From Mantis religiosa (Eukaryota > Arthropoda > Insecta > Mantodea > Mantidae), in NCBI GenBank assembly GCA_030765055.1, contig CM060953.1, positions 8,770,300 through 8,834,299 of the forward strand: 64,000 nucleotides of DNA. Reading direction: 5' to 3'. Below the pieces are notes generated by a model. It was not told the origin of the DNA. It did not search any database and saw nothing but the letters and a program-made list of their open reading frames with translations. Below, piece after piece: positions 49,323-61,261 of this stretch (position 1 is the first letter of the stretch; the number at the start of each line of letters is the position of its first letter). Both the position numbers and the translations under genes were made by a program.

Positions 49323-49624
49323 GTAAGGTGGCACAACAGTTTCTGCATGCCTGCTGCGTTCTCATGCTTCAAGGTATGGTTTACCTCCTTCTCACACTCT
49401 CAGACCATGATGCCGATAAGCAGGGCCTTCCTACTGCCTCAGTCCCTCGCACTAATGCCTTTAGGTAACATTCACACAACCGTTGGTGAATGGGATCATA
49501 AATTATGTAAATATTTGAAAAATAATGCTTTTAACATCTTGTACATAAAGTTTTAAGAGCATATTAATAGATATAAAAATCAGATACTTGTCCTGTTTTT
49601 GTTTAATCTATATCTCATCGCACA

Positions 49625-49755
49625 CTATTTTGAACCACTGGATCAAGCTTTAGTCGCAATAGAGCTGATGATGCGAACAATAGTTTGTGAAACATGTCCT
49701 CAATATAGGTACGTAAGTGAAGCTGATGTGCAATAAATACGACTCATCTATAATT
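49625..49755 (+). mobile_element. PLE family B terminal fragment
   Basis: Ends the family B nuclease frame (TGSSFSRNRADDANNSL, stop inside the hammerhead) and continues GTACGTAAGTGAAGCTGATG to ACGACTCATCTATAATTTAA. Confidence 0.78.
49665..49698 (+). ncRNA. Hammerhead ribozyme motif, PLE family B
   Basis: Core CTGATGAT, helix II GCGAAC/GTTTGT with AATA loop (6 bp), GAAACATGTC; GAG/CTC begins helix I. All core residues conserved. Confidence 0.72.
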
Positions 49756-49775
49756 TAATATATATATTGCATTAT

Positions 49776-49949
49776 TCTCAAAAACTATTTGTAGTTGTTT
49801 AATTGATACTCGTCACTTACTTGTTTATATTATAATATAAACGTTATAATATAAACAAGTAAGTGACGAGTATCAATAAACCAACTACAAATATTTTTTG
49901 AGATTAATTTGGACATCACTGTTACTAAATTCCTCCAAACACATATAAC
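49776..49949. mobile_element. Minimal PLE hairpin, family C, with 14-bp TSD
   Basis: ATATATTGCATTAT at 49762-49775 and 49950-49963. Arms (CAAAAACTATTTGTAGTTG ... and complement) meet in a turn of GTTTATATTATAATATAAAC; the hammerhead lies outside the retained arms. Right tail contains the inverted AGTAACAGTGATG motif. Confidence 0.88.
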
Positions 49950-50259
49950 ATATATTGCATTATGCTTAACTTTTGGACACTAGTGTAGTTTTGCTAATTA
50001 ATTATTCCTATGTTGGCAATGTTCAAGCAGCTATGATTATCATTGACAAAGATATGGATGGTCATGCAAGCTTATGAATGCATTACATAAAATTAAATAA
50101 TTAACTGTGTGAAATGAAGACGGTATTTCAAATTCTAAGCTAGGCAGTAATTTTTGCCTTTTGTCAAAGATTTATTATCGGTGCCAAATTTGGTGGAAAT
50201 AAGTGTAAGAGCATAGAACATATAAGAAACATACACACATACTAAAATGTAATAATTTA

Positions 50260-50345
50260 TTACAAGCTTCACTTATGCTTTGAAGAAATTATAAATTCTT
50301 CACAATTCACAGGACTAGTTTTACAAATACTGTATTTGCATCTGC
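50260..50345 (-). mobile_element. PLE terminal scrap with degenerate hammerhead
   Basis: Minus strand: GCATAAGTGAAGCTTGTAAT downstream of AAAACTAGTCCTG and a helix-II-like ACAGTATTTGT; core not conserved. Confidence 0.45.
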
Positions 50346-50659
50346 AGCGGATTTTATTTTTATTTTTTATTTTTATTTCTGCTGTTATTGTTACTGCCAT
50401 TAGGCAATTGACGCCCGATTTCACCAACAGATGTTAAGACTTAACACGGGTTTAACAATAGTTATAACAAAAAATGCATTTCACCAACAAGTGTTAGCTT
50501 AACACTTGGTTAAATGTTTTGTTAAACTAACAAGTCAAATTTCTGATGTTAAGTCCTTAACAATTGTAAATAGTCAAGATGGCGGGCGTGAACACAGCTG
50601 TTGTTGCCGATTTGCTATATTTAAGATCATGTAAATGGCATTCGTAATAGAGTACAGCC

Positions 50660-50775
50660 TATGGGGAGAAATGATTTTGAGAAGCTATCAGAAGAAAATT
50701 TTCTACAGAGTTATAGACTGTCCAAACAAGTTGCTATAAAGGTTACTGTGGAAGTACAAGAGAGGTTAGAACATG
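50660..50775 (+). pseudogene. Harbinger transposase N-terminal scrap
   Basis: GRNDFEKLSEENFLQSYRLS then KQVAIKVTVEVQERLEHAS resembles the FxLxxxxFxxxYRLxKxxA start of Harbinger nucleases; cut short by the tandem duplication. Confidence 0.55.
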
Positions 50776-51126
50776 CATCGAAAGGAATATGCCAATCTCA
50801 CCTTTGCTTCAAGTATTCATAATTTTGCTATTTTATAATTCTCTGAATTATGTGGATAATATACTGTCCACTTTCCCGTCTTGAAAGGTTCAAGTCACTC
50901 GTCACTTGTACTTATTCACACCTCATTTTAAATTTACGTAATACTGAGTTAGAACATGCATTGAAAGGAATATGCCAATCTCACCTTTGCTTCAAGTATT
51001 CATAACCTTGTGATGTTATAATTCACTGAATTATGTGGATAATACACTGTCCACTTCCCGTCTTGAAATGTTCAAGTCACTTGTCACTTGTACTTCTTTG
51101 CATCTCGTTTTAAATTTATGTAATAG
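50764..51126. repeat. Tandem duplication, about 183-bp unit
   Basis: Two copies of GTTAGAACATGCATCGAAAG ... AAATTTACGTAATA (starts about 50764 and 50947), about 90% identical. Confidence 0.88.
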
Positions 51127-51347
51127 TGAAGATGATGTTTCGGGTTTCTAGTAATGACACATGCATTTGAATTAAATTCGTTTCCAATTTTTTCCCACAT
51201 GACATCTTTCTCTTGTACATTCACTGCATCCATCCTCCTATTTTCCAAGATATCCTTATACTTCGTCACCAATTCAATTAACAATTCTTTCTCCATTGAT
51301 GAGAAATTTGTTTCATGGCTTTTGTTTACGATTTGTTTATCCACCAT
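51084..51347 (-). CDS. Myb/SANT-like (Zeste-type) DNA-binding protein of a Harbinger element
   Basis: 87 codons open: KSHETNFSSMEKELLIELVT, KYKDILENRRMDAVNVQEKD, VMWEKIGNEFNSNACVITRN, a tri-helical Myb-like domain often encoded beside Harbinger transposases. Probably truncated at its C-terminus by the duplication. Confidence 0.7.
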   Translation of the reverse strand: MVDKQIVNKSHETNFSSMEKELLIELVTKYKDILENRRMDAVNVQEKDVMWEKIGNEFNSNACVITRNPKHHLHYYINLKRDAKKYK

Positions 51348-51619
51348 TTTTTTTAGCTGTGTGCAGACGAAAATGAAAACAAGCGCAGTACGTTCAGAAA
51401 ATAATACGACTCATCCATAGCCTTCTATAGCTGTAATATTTCAAAGTTTCTTGGCATTAACACGTGTTTGTTAATATTTTCAGAAAACAGGTTGGTGAAA
51501 TGCAAGAAATTTAACAGCGTTGTTACAGTTGCTATGTTACATTTGTTAACGTTGATTTTAACATCTGTTGGTGAAATCGGGCATGAATATTTTTTATTAC
51601 CAACCTCTTAAAATAAAAC

Positions 51620-52090
51620 AAACTTATTGATAGAATCAATTAGTGGTATTTCAAAAGTCATCTTGCGATATCTATTTTTTTAAATAAATATTTCCACCAA
51701 AATGATTAAGTCTGTTGTCCCATTTAATTGCTTTAACTTCTTGATTTTTTTCAAGGTTAAATGACCAAAATTTTTTTCTGCCACAGCTTTTTTGTTAGTA
51801 ATTTTATACCTAATATTTCTAATCTGGTTCTAAATCTGCTTTCCAAATTATTTTTGGTCCTTCCATTGTAAACCCGGTCACAATCTAAACAGTTAAATTG
51901 ATAAGTGCCAGATGTTTTATTATGAGAAATTTTATCTTTTATAGAAAACTTATTTGTGTTATATTTATTTTGAGGGACTAGAATTATAGCAAATTCTTTA
52001 AAAAGATTTTGAAATTTTTTATTAGCACAAAGATGGTAAGTAAATTTTTTAAAATTGTAATATTTATATTGCTTCACTGTTGTTAGCTTC
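51620..52090 (-). pseudogene. PLE family F nuclease fragment
   Basis: Minus strand: NFKKFTYHLCANKKFQNLFK, SGTYQFNCLDCDRVYNGRTK (GIY-YIG core with changes), then frameshifts. The 5' side shows CTTCACTGTTGTTAGC, the inverted ACAGTGAAG tail. Confidence 0.8.
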
Positions 52091-53002
52091 AGTTTTTTAT
52101 GCATTATACACATGTACGTTCATTGACTTTTATGATTGAGCTGCAATAATTGGAACAGTTACCTTGGAGTGTTTGCATGTTGAGTGTTTGCTGCTCTCAC
52201 ACTAAAGACGAGGGACAGTGCACTGTATAGAAAGTATCACACCACTCTTCTACTATTCTACTAACTACATTGCTCAGCAGCGCAGCCCACTCAATAAATA
52301 ATCCCCTCAAATTGCGCTAGAAACCTTTAATACAACTAAATGCTATAATATGCTCCAGTTAAGCTCCTCAGTACATATACAGAGGAAATTCTCCTTTCAA
52401 TTATTTCCTAGCTGCCCTGCTTATTGGCTAATTTCAGTATAAGAGCATAACCACCATGCCCAAAGATTTGTAATTTTGCTGTACCTACTTCAGTGTTTAC
52501 CTTTTATTTTCCTCCTCTGTTTTCCTTCCCGCTCTCTGTAAATTTGTCTGCCCTCTCTTTATTCTTCCTGTGAGTTAAGATATGTAAACTCCTAAACTTT
52601 AAAAGGCAGCACCTTAATTTATTTTTTTTTGCATTGGAAATGTAAAATGCTAATAGGTTTTATTATTTTTCATTACTTCCCTACTTCACTCTTTAATAAT
52701 TATTTTATTCTTATGTTTGCTATTTAAGGCAAAACACTTCTGGGGAGCTATGTTAAACAGATACAAAAATAAACAAAATTCTTAAAATTTATTAATAAAC
52801 CATTGTGTTCAATTATCATATTTTTTTATGTACATCTTGTTTTTTGTTCCTGCAAAGAAGGCTTAGCATTATGTCCAATGGAATAATATGTTAATATTTT
52901 CTTCTAAACAGAAAATTCCTATCTCAGATTTACATTAAAAGGGAATGGAATTAATCTAAAAGGGGCTTTCTTTGTTAATATAGATATTGCAATTTTAGTT
53001 AA
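52091..53002. other. Flank/intron, nothing recognised
   Basis: No supported frame or repeat. Confidence 0.5.
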
Positions 53003-53004
53003 TA

Positions 53005-54343
53005 CAGGGTGTATATAAATGAATATCGGGGTTTTAACTCTTTATAATATATATTACATTCAACTTACAGTTATAAATGATATGTCAAATGAAAAACCAA
53101 CTCAAACAGTTTTGTTTGTTGACACCAGTGCGCATGTGCATGCAATGTTTCTGCAACAATCCACTAGACGGCATTAGTAGCAAAGATGGCGACTAGTAAA
53201 CAGAAAGTGTTTTGTGTTTTGCAGTTTGCAAAGACCGAAAATGTAGTTACTGTGCAACATGCGTTCCGCATTAAGTTTGGTTGTGATTTGGTTGTGATTG
53301 TGAATGTTCATTCGTAGATGGTATCATCAGTTTGAAGATACCGGTTGCCTTTGTAAAGGGAAGAGCACAGGACGACCAAGAGTGTTGAGTGAGTGAGAGA
53401 GTCATTCACTTGTAGCTCAAAGAAATCAGTCTGGAAGGCTAGTCATGAATTACAAATTCCTGTGTCAACTGTTTGGAAAGTTGTAAGAAAATGCTTACAG
53501 CTACGTCCTTACCATTTACAGTTATTACAGGCTCTAAAGCCGACAGACCATGGATTACGTGCCAACTTTGCAAACAACATGTTTCATGACGATGACGATT
53601 TTATGGATCGTGTTGTCTTCAGTGATGAATCGACGTTTCACCTTAGTGGACATGTTAACACTCATAATGTTCGCATTTGGGACTCAAAAAATCCTCACGA
53701 GATGGTTCAAATGCAACGAGATTCCCCTAAAGTCAATGTTTTTTGTGCCGTATCCCGGCGCAAAGTTTATGGACCTTTCTTTTTTGGTGAACCTACTGTA
53801 ACTGGCACTTCTTACCTTGATACACTAGAGCAATGGTTCTTCCCTCAGTTGGAAGAAAATGAGCCAGTGAATTTCATTTTCCAGCAAGATGGTGCCCCAC
53901 CTCACTGGCATAACGAAGTACGCGATTGGTTGAATGTCACTGTACCTGAGTCCTGAATAGGCCACAAGGGCCCCATTGACAGGACTTGCTATGCATGGCC
54001 TCCACGTTTTCCTGACCTAACACCATGTGATTTTTACCTTTGGGGCTTCATCAAGGATCATGTGTACATGCCTCAGCTACCAGCTGACCTCCCTAAATTA
54101 AGAAACCGGATTGAAGCAGCTGTTGGTACAATTACTGAATACACACTTATCAACGTTTGGGAAGAACTCGGCTATAGACTTGATGTGTGCCGTGTGACAA
54201 AGGGTAGTCAAATTGAACATTTATAAGGTTCTTGGTAAAACTGTTTGAGTTGCTTTTTCATTTGACATATCATTTATAACTAAGTTGAATGTAATAAGTA
54301 TTATAAAGAGTTAAAACTCTAATATTCGTTTATATACACCCTG
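53005..54343 (+). mobile_element. Tc1/mariner-superfamily element with 110-bp inverted ends
   Basis: Starts CAGGGTGTATATAAATGAAT and ends with its complement; about 110 bp of each end match (with few differences), flanked by TA (53003-53004, 54344-54345). Length 1339 bp. Confidence 0.9.
53186..54225 (+). pseudogene. Transposase of the 53005 element
   Basis: MATSKQKVFCVLQFAKTENV, frameshifts near 53290-53390, then open 53393-53956: VVFSDESTFHLSGHVNTHNV (first Asp), FIFQQDGAPPHWHNEV (second Asp); after one stop, PPRFPDLTPCDFYLWGFIKD (third acidic residue) and VCRVTKGSQIEHL. Spacing second to third Asp is about 46 residues. Confidence 0.85.
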
Positions 54344-54345
54344 TA

Positions 54346-54956
54346 GTATAATTATCTGTTTCTTTTCAACTTTGCTCCATCAAGTTAAATGGCTGCTGAA
54401 ATGGTAAAATTATAAAATTGACAGTACAGCAAATTATTATTTTTGGTTGTGTAAGAATTGTAAATGATTTTTTAAAATATTAAATTGCTTTTGTAAGTTG
54501 TCATTTATTTTACAATTTTACTCTTACCATCTTTTTTGTTTATATGTAAAAAATCACATTTTGCAGCATCATGGTGGTTTACCTCTTAACTGAAGTTTGG
54601 TTTACTTGAGTTATAAGTGCCAGAAGTCAGGTTTGCATTTGAAAATTTTATATTTACAGTATTTCTTCTGGTACTTTTTGAATGTATGTTTATCTAGAAA
54701 GGTGTAGGCTAGACATGTGAATAATAGTATGTTGTAATTTATCATTGTGGAATGAAATTGATATGCACTGCAACAGTTTCTGCCTTGTGTAACCAGCCAC
54801 TTGTGATCAGTCACTCTTTACCAGTATATCTCGTCTTCCCCTCCTTATGATACAGGTGGATTTTAATGTTGTGTAAAGGCAATCACTACCTAAACCTAAA
54901 GCATACTAAAGCTATACATTGTCTTTAAAAATTAAGTACCAATATTTCACCACATA
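54346..54956. other. Intergenic/intron, nothing recognised
   Basis: No supported frame or repeat. Confidence 0.5.
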
Positions 54957-54958
54957 TA

Positions 54959-55580
54959 CAAGGGTGGTTCAATAAGTATACGTTGTAGGAATGAAGACTC
55001 CAGGTTCTTCATACACAAATTATTTATTCCACAACATAGTTTCCTTTTAGGGATATACACTTCTGCAAATGCTCCTGCCATTTTTTAACCCCTTTAAAAA
55101 GTAAGAATTGTTAAGCTTCCAAAATAAGCCTCTGTGTCCACGATGACCTCATTTGATCTAAATGTTGTTCCTGCGAGCCATTTCTTCATGTTTGGGAACA
55201 GGAAAATATGGTGGAAGTGGCAGCACTTCATTCAGTTTGGTGGCGGCAACTTCGGATGAATGTGCTGGCGTATTATTGTGGTGAAACAACTTTCTTCTTT
55301 GCCAAATGGAGCTGTCTCCTTCAACTTCTTGTCGAACTGGGCCAATAACTCACTGCAGTATGCTCCAGTAATCGTTTTTCCTTTTTCCAAGAAGTCAGAG
55401 ACTCAAAGACTATGAAACCTTTGCATCCCAAAACATCATCGCCATCCCTTTTCTGGCCGATGGAACTGCCTTTGCCTTCTTTGGAGCAGATTTTCTGGAA
55501 CCAACTATTGTTTTGATTGTTGCTTGGCTTCCGGAGGATGATGATGAATCCAGGTTTATCTTTCTCATTATTGGGAAGCT
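54959..55580 (-). pseudogene. Mariner transposase C-terminal half
   Basis: Left end CAAGGGTGGTTCAATAAGTA after TA. Minus strand: GSRKSAPKKAKAVPSARK, MAMMFWDAKV, LAKKKVVSPQ, KKWQEHLQKCISLKGNYVVE, with stops. No right end found. Confidence 0.75.
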
Positions 55581-57090
55581 GCCTTAAAAAAAATTTAAAA
55601 ACTGTTTAACACCAAACTTCTTATCTAAGTTCAGTATCTTCCAAGGATACAACATGAAGATTTACAAGAAGATCTCCCCTTTCTCCAACTGCTGTTTACT
55701 TAGAAAAATATAATTATATTTGATTTTCTCAAAAACAGTTCTGTTTTGATTAAATACCATATGTTTTAAGATATTTTTATGAAATGGAAGGTTTATCTAG
55801 ATGGAGACAGCCTTTGAAATGATCTTTATTTACAATGACTTTTGTATGATTGACAAACTTCTCCGAGGAGACTGTGACCATGCCACTGAAGATGTCTGCC
55901 ACAGTTGTGGATGAAACATCTGGAAATAACTTCCAGTTATATTGACTTTGGCCATGAAAGCCTACACTTTATCAAGATAGAGAATATCTTACCATGAGAA
56001 AAGTGGAGTTTGTTAAAATACATTTTATGTGAAATATAATTTTTATGGTGTTAACCACTCCCAAGACATTCTTTGTTATTGTATTGAATTTTCCAACACT
56101 TCTACTTTTTAAAGTGATAAGTTTCTGTTCATTTTTCTTTGCATAGAATTTCAAAGGGTTCTGTCTGTTTAAAGTCTGACATTTGGCTATTGTATTCTTT
56201 TTCCTCCTTCAACAAAATATGTAAGTACTTATCTTGATTAACAAGAAATGGATCTTTGAAGTTTTGTAAGAATAGCTTCCAGAAGAATGGCTAGAAAAAG
56301 GTCAGGGGAATACCATATATCAGACCATTATGTTTTTGTTTTCAAGACTGAAATAGTTGCATTGCATAGTTTAACTTAAAGAAGTAATTCTTAGTGGGCT
56401 TTGAGAAAACTGAAAGAAGTTTTAAGCCATGAAAACTTGACTAATAAGATCAATAGTATAATTTTGCATGAAATATTGATTAGCACCTTATAGGAGTGAA
56501 AAGAGCACTGTGTGTTATGGTGTTTTGTTTGTGTAGCATTGTAGTTATGTCACAAAATTCTGTAGAAACTGTAGGATATTAATTTTTGCTTCTTATTTCA
56601 TAAATAAATAAACTTTCGTTGCAGTGAAACTTTGAGCAGCATGAAAATCTTGGTGTGTACATTGACATGGGTATTGTATATATGTATGTATAGTACTTGT
56701 ATATGCATTGTGTGTGTACATTACTTTATATAAAATATGAATATTTTATACCGCATCACATTGGAAGGTAATAGTACAATTTTGCAAAGTTAAATAATGT
56801 ATGGTGCAGGTCATACTGAATTTCCTTTTATCAACATGTCAGTCATTTTTTATTGTGGATTCAGCAATAAGTGACAAAAACTATATCATTTTTCTGCCAT
56901 ATACCTCTCTTCTTTGCAGGTGTTAAAACATCATTAAATTAAACATGTGAAAGCCCTGTCAACCAGAATTAAAGACAATGGCTAAGCACATAGTATGATT
57001 AATTATGCTATCATTAGTCTCTCAAAAACAAATATTCTTATCACGAAGGATTTAACCTTATATACAAGCTCATACTTTAGTAGTGGCAAC
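55581..57090. other. Nothing recognised
   Basis: No supported frame or repeat. Confidence 0.5.
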
Positions 57091-57094
57091 AATA

Positions 57095-58380
57095 CATAGC
57101 AACATACCCAGCCTGGCATTCGGTTTTGCCCTCTGCTTCGGCTGTTGGACATTGATTTACCTGCAACACTTCGCAAAGGAGAAACACAATTTCCCCCATG
57201 GCTCTGCTCCGAGATCCAGGTAAATCTGGACCTGCTGTCCATGCCGAAGTTGTCGACGCCAGATTCAGTTCTTCATTTGGGCTTTTTAGATGTTCAGGCG
57301 CAGTTCAGACTGTAGTTTTATATACACTGATGGCTGAAAGGACAACAGGGGAGTGGGATGTGCTTTTATTCACGGTAGGCAGAGTTTTAGCTTTCGTCTT
57401 TTACCTCAGTGCTTGATTTTTATGGCAGAGCTGTTTGGTATTTACCAAGCTCTTTTATATGTTCGTTGGCAAGCCTTACAGTCTTGGGTTATCTGCTCAG
57501 ATTCTTTGAGTGCCCTCCAGAGCTTACAGATGCTGTACAACTACTATCCATTTGTACAGCGGATCCAGGACTGCCTTCACACACTCGCCAGTGCAGGCAC
57601 TTGCGTCTCTTTTGTGTGGGTACCTGGACACGTAAGCTTATCTGGAAATGAGGCTGCCGACGCTACTGTGAAGGCAACTGGTTTAGCTCCCAGATGTTTT
57701 AGTTCTTGCATTTCCTCAGACGATTTTAGCGCAGTTTTACGTTGTGTCATCCTCTCAAGGTGGGGCGGTGATTGGAATGACCGTAAGAGGAACAAACTTA
57801 AGGAGGTGAAACCCTCCCAGTCATCTGGAGCACTTCTTCGTGTGCCTCTTGTTGCGAGGAAGTGAATTTAGCAAGATTGCTTATCGGGCACTGCCGTTTT
57901 AGCCATGGTCACCTTTTATCTTCTGCTGCTGCAACATTCTGTGCTCATTGTCATGAGCCCATGATGATACAGCATGTTTTAGTTCAGTGCCAGTTTTTAA
58001 CTCAGTTTCGTGTGTCATTGGACCTGCCGATGACCCTGTCTGAGTTGCTGGCAGACACTTCATGTGCAGTGGATCGTGTTTTACGTTTTATTCATTGTAG
58101 CGTAATGGGCACCCATGTTTGACTCATATTTTATCTTTTATTCTCCTTTTAGCTTTTTATGCGAGTTATTTTATCAGCCTTAATGTCATATTGGGGTTTG
58201 CTTTTGTTCTACTTGTACAGTTGCTGGCACTGTATTAGTGACTTTTTTACTGTTTTAAAGTTTTAGTCTTTGAGCTGAGGGCTCAGGTCCAACACTTTTA
58301 GTGTCATTGTTTTTATTGGGCGCTAATGACCATAGAAATTGTGCGCCGTAAAGCCTCACTACAGACACAACGGACTCAGG
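57095..58380 (+). pseudogene. LINE 3' part with RNase H domain
   Basis: In two frames: YTDGSKDNRGVGCAFIHGRQ (first Asp), FMAELFGIYQAL (Glu), VICSDSLSALQSLQ (Asp), FVWVPGHVSLSGNEAADATV (last Asp), i.e. an RNase H fold, then a CCHC motif (FCAHCHEPMMIQHVLVQC). 3' UTR ends TGACCATAGAAATTGTGCGC. 5'-truncated; Jockey/Loa/I-like by layout. Confidence 0.82.
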
Positions 58381-58529
58381 TAATATTGTATACTTCACAG
58401 GATAGATTTAGGTTTATAAGAGATGGTCTATCAAAACCATAAGCTTCTTAATTATTACTGATCCATTGCACACCTGCTTTGTTTATTAGTCTTTCTGAGA
58501 GAGAATGGTTATGGAAGTGATTACAGACA

Positions 58530-59087
58530 ATGGACAAACTGAAGGATTTAAGAGTAGTGGCTGAAAGAGAAAATTTGAAAGAAGAATGGTGGGAACCAAG
58601 CAAAGAGGAGGATGTATACAATATATTAGAGGCAATTAAAATGGACATTGAAGACTTGGAGACAGTTCTGAAATTGGAAGACAGCAATGGAAGATTCAAT
58701 ATAGTGATGAGACATTTATATAAGGATTTATCACATGACCAGAGGGAAATAAGAGGGGACTAATTGACCAAAGAAGTCAGGGATGTGATCAAGGAAAAGG
58801 GGCATGTATCCATAACTTCACGCTGTAAATAGATGATCAAGCAAAAATGAAACTAACCAGAAGAGTTAATGGACCGAGTGCATCAAACTTTGAGGTGCCA
58901 AAAGTGAATATGACAGCTAAAAATCATTACAGTATATGAACTGAACAAAGTAGATGATCAGCAGAAACAGGGGAAGTCAATTGAGATGAGGGAGGCTAGG
59001 AGAGAAGAGGAGCAGAAGAAAATTGAATGTGGTGCAGTGAGGAAAGGGATAAATTGGGTCATTGAACTAAGTCAGCTGGAGAAGTAA
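58530..59087 (+). pseudogene. Unrecognised coding remnant
   Basis: Frame MDKLKDLRVVAERENLKEEW, DIEDLETVLKLEDSNGRFNI, VMRHLYKDLSHDQREI, then after a stop LTKEVRDVIKEKGHVSI and further pieces to 59087. Charged, helical composition; a coiled-coil protein or LINE ORF1 are possible, not decided. Confidence 0.4.
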
Positions 59088-59439
59088 GGATGTGATTGAT
59101 AAGGTACTTGGTTGCAACTGCATTTTATTTCAAAGTATCGTGTGCTACCAACTATCTTTGTTATCGAGATTTAACTACGATTTAAATACAACTCATCTAA
59201 AAATTAATAAATATCTTTGTTATGTTTCTCGCCACCATTCTGAACGTTGATGTCAATTATATTCTGCACCCTGATACGTGTCAAGCCATCTGAAGTTAGT
59301 TTCAAAGTGTGTGTTGTATTGTTGCGCCTTTGCTGTATTTTAATGTTTTAACCCTACACTCAGTCCTGTGATTATTTGTTCCCACAGATACACAAGAGAT
59401 CAAGTCCTGATGTACTGTTACAACCATAATGCAAGACCA

Positions 59440-60702
59440 TACGTTTAGCCCATTAGTGATATTTGCCAAAGCTGGTTCTACAGTAAATTTTTTTTTTATT
59501 TCTCAACATATTCTCCAGAAAGGCTAATACTTTTGTCACAACATGTTCTAATTTAATTAAACCATCTCTGTAGTGTGATTTATCATGGTCCTCAAAATAG
59601 CTGTTTTCTGCATCAATGACCTCGTTGCTGTGAAATCTTTGTCCTCCAAGAAATTTTTTGAGGTTTGGGAACAGGTGGTAGTCACTGGGTGCTAGATCTG
59701 GCAAATAGGGTGGATGTTCAAGCAATTCGAGCTTTAATTCACACATTTTTCCCATTGCAATGACTGAACGATGGGCCGGAGCAGTCGTGAAGAAATAAGA
59801 TTTTTTATTTGCCAAATGAGGTCTTTTTCTTTTTACCTCATCACTCAAATGTTGCAGTAAGTTTGTGTAGTAGTCACCAGTGATACTTTTATCCTTTTCC
59901 AAGTAATCAATAAAAATAATTCGCTGTGCATTCCAGAAAACTCGCCATAACCTTGTTAACTGACAAAGTTGACTGTCTTTTTTGGAGTTGGTTCATCTGG
60001 CGCAGTCCACTGTTTTGACTGTGATTTATTTACTGGAGTGTAGTGATATATCCAAGTTTCATCCATGGCAGTAAACAGTCTCAAAAATTAACTGGGATTT
60101 TCACGGTAGAGCTCCAAATTCTTCACAGAAACAGTTTTTCTTTGCAACTTTTGATCAGATGTCAACAAATGCGGACAGACCTTGTGAAAGCCCAAAACAT
60201 TACTTAAAATATTACCTGCACGTTCTTTTGATATGTTTACAGCCTCTGCTGTCTCAAACAACTTTAGTCTGCAGTCTTCTAGTACTAAACAATGAATTTT
60301 TTCAACGATCTCTGAAGTTGTGACTTCACAGAGCATCCAGAGCGAGGCTCATCACTAGTACTCGTACGTCCCATTTTAACTCTTCAACCCACCTTTTAAT
60401 CATTGTATATGAAGTGGCAGAGTCTTTCAATGTAGTGTCCATTTCCTCCTTGATTTCTTTAGGTGTTAAGCCTTTCAAATGGAAGTATTTAATCACTGCT
60501 TGTTTTTACAAATCCTCCATTTTCGTGAAACCTCTACACTTGTCTTGTTTAAAATACTGTCATTCAAAAACTAAACAAGCTATTGACCTATAACTATGGA
60601 TGCAAGGTAGTGTAGAGTTAAACTATATGATGCTATCTGTCAAACTGACCCAGTGGCATCATGTCTATGTGAGGCCCGGGACTTATCAGCTGAACCTCGT
60701 AT
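59440..60702 (-). pseudogene. Mariner element (copy 2) with decayed transposase
   Basis: Same family as copy 1 at 21680/24906. Minus strand: VTTSEIVEKIHCLVLEDCRL, AEAVNISKERAGNILSNVLG, DQKLQRKTVSVKNLELYREN, SITGDYYTNLLQHLSDEVKR, LPDLAPSDYHLFPNLKKFLG. The second Asp block reads FFTTAPAH (HDNAPAH lost). Right end near GGGACTTATCAGCTGAACCTC. Confidence 0.85.
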
Positions 60703-61261
60703 ATATGTCCAGCTTATTCCACACTTTTAAAAATATTCCTACAATATTAAATATAAGTTACAGTAGTAGTTAAGTGTGATGCTGACTTTATTCTACATCT
60801 CATTGGTGCTGTTATGATTTAACAGTTATCAAATCATGGTTTTGTTGATACCCATTAGTATTCAATATACTGTCTCAAAACAACACTTTTCAAACACCAC
60901 ATTGCTCACTTTCTTCACAAAATTAATTTCCACAAATATTGAATTAATTCAGGAATATTATTGCACACATTTTATTACTTGATTAACAACCAGGAAAATT
61001 ATGTGTCCCATATGATTTCCTCTGGAGAGTGAAGCATTGAAACTGGGATTGTCTCAGTAAAACTGGCACATCTGGTTTGTCTATGTCAACCTCATCCAAA
61101 TACTTCCACATTGCTGTGAACATGTGCAACACTAGTGACTACATTGATAGCCTGTGTATGCTAGCATCTAGAAAATAAATAGTTGCCACTACTAAAATAG
61201 TATATTTGTGAATAGTTTTAAGCAAAAAGAGGGGAGAAAAGAGTAATAACAGGATCCTGTA
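60703..61261. other. Nothing recognised
   Basis: No supported frame or repeat. Confidence 0.5.

Larger units (their letters stand above)
50413..51584. mobile_element. Harbinger-type deletion derivative
   Basis: Inverted ends GCCCGATTTCACCAACAGAT (left) and complement of ATCTGTTGGTGAAATCGGGC (right). Two gene remnants in opposite directions: an N-terminal transposase piece (+) and a Myb-like gene (-), the usual Harbinger arrangement. Confidence 0.78.

Noticed and set aside
55530..55560. GAGGATGATGATG as a hammerhead core
   Set aside because: No helix II, GAAA arm or PLE terminal sequence around it; it is mariner coding sequence.
58530..58763. Possible additional USP32 exon
   Set aside because: No acceptor/donor with fitting phase and no similarity to the USP32 C-terminal half.
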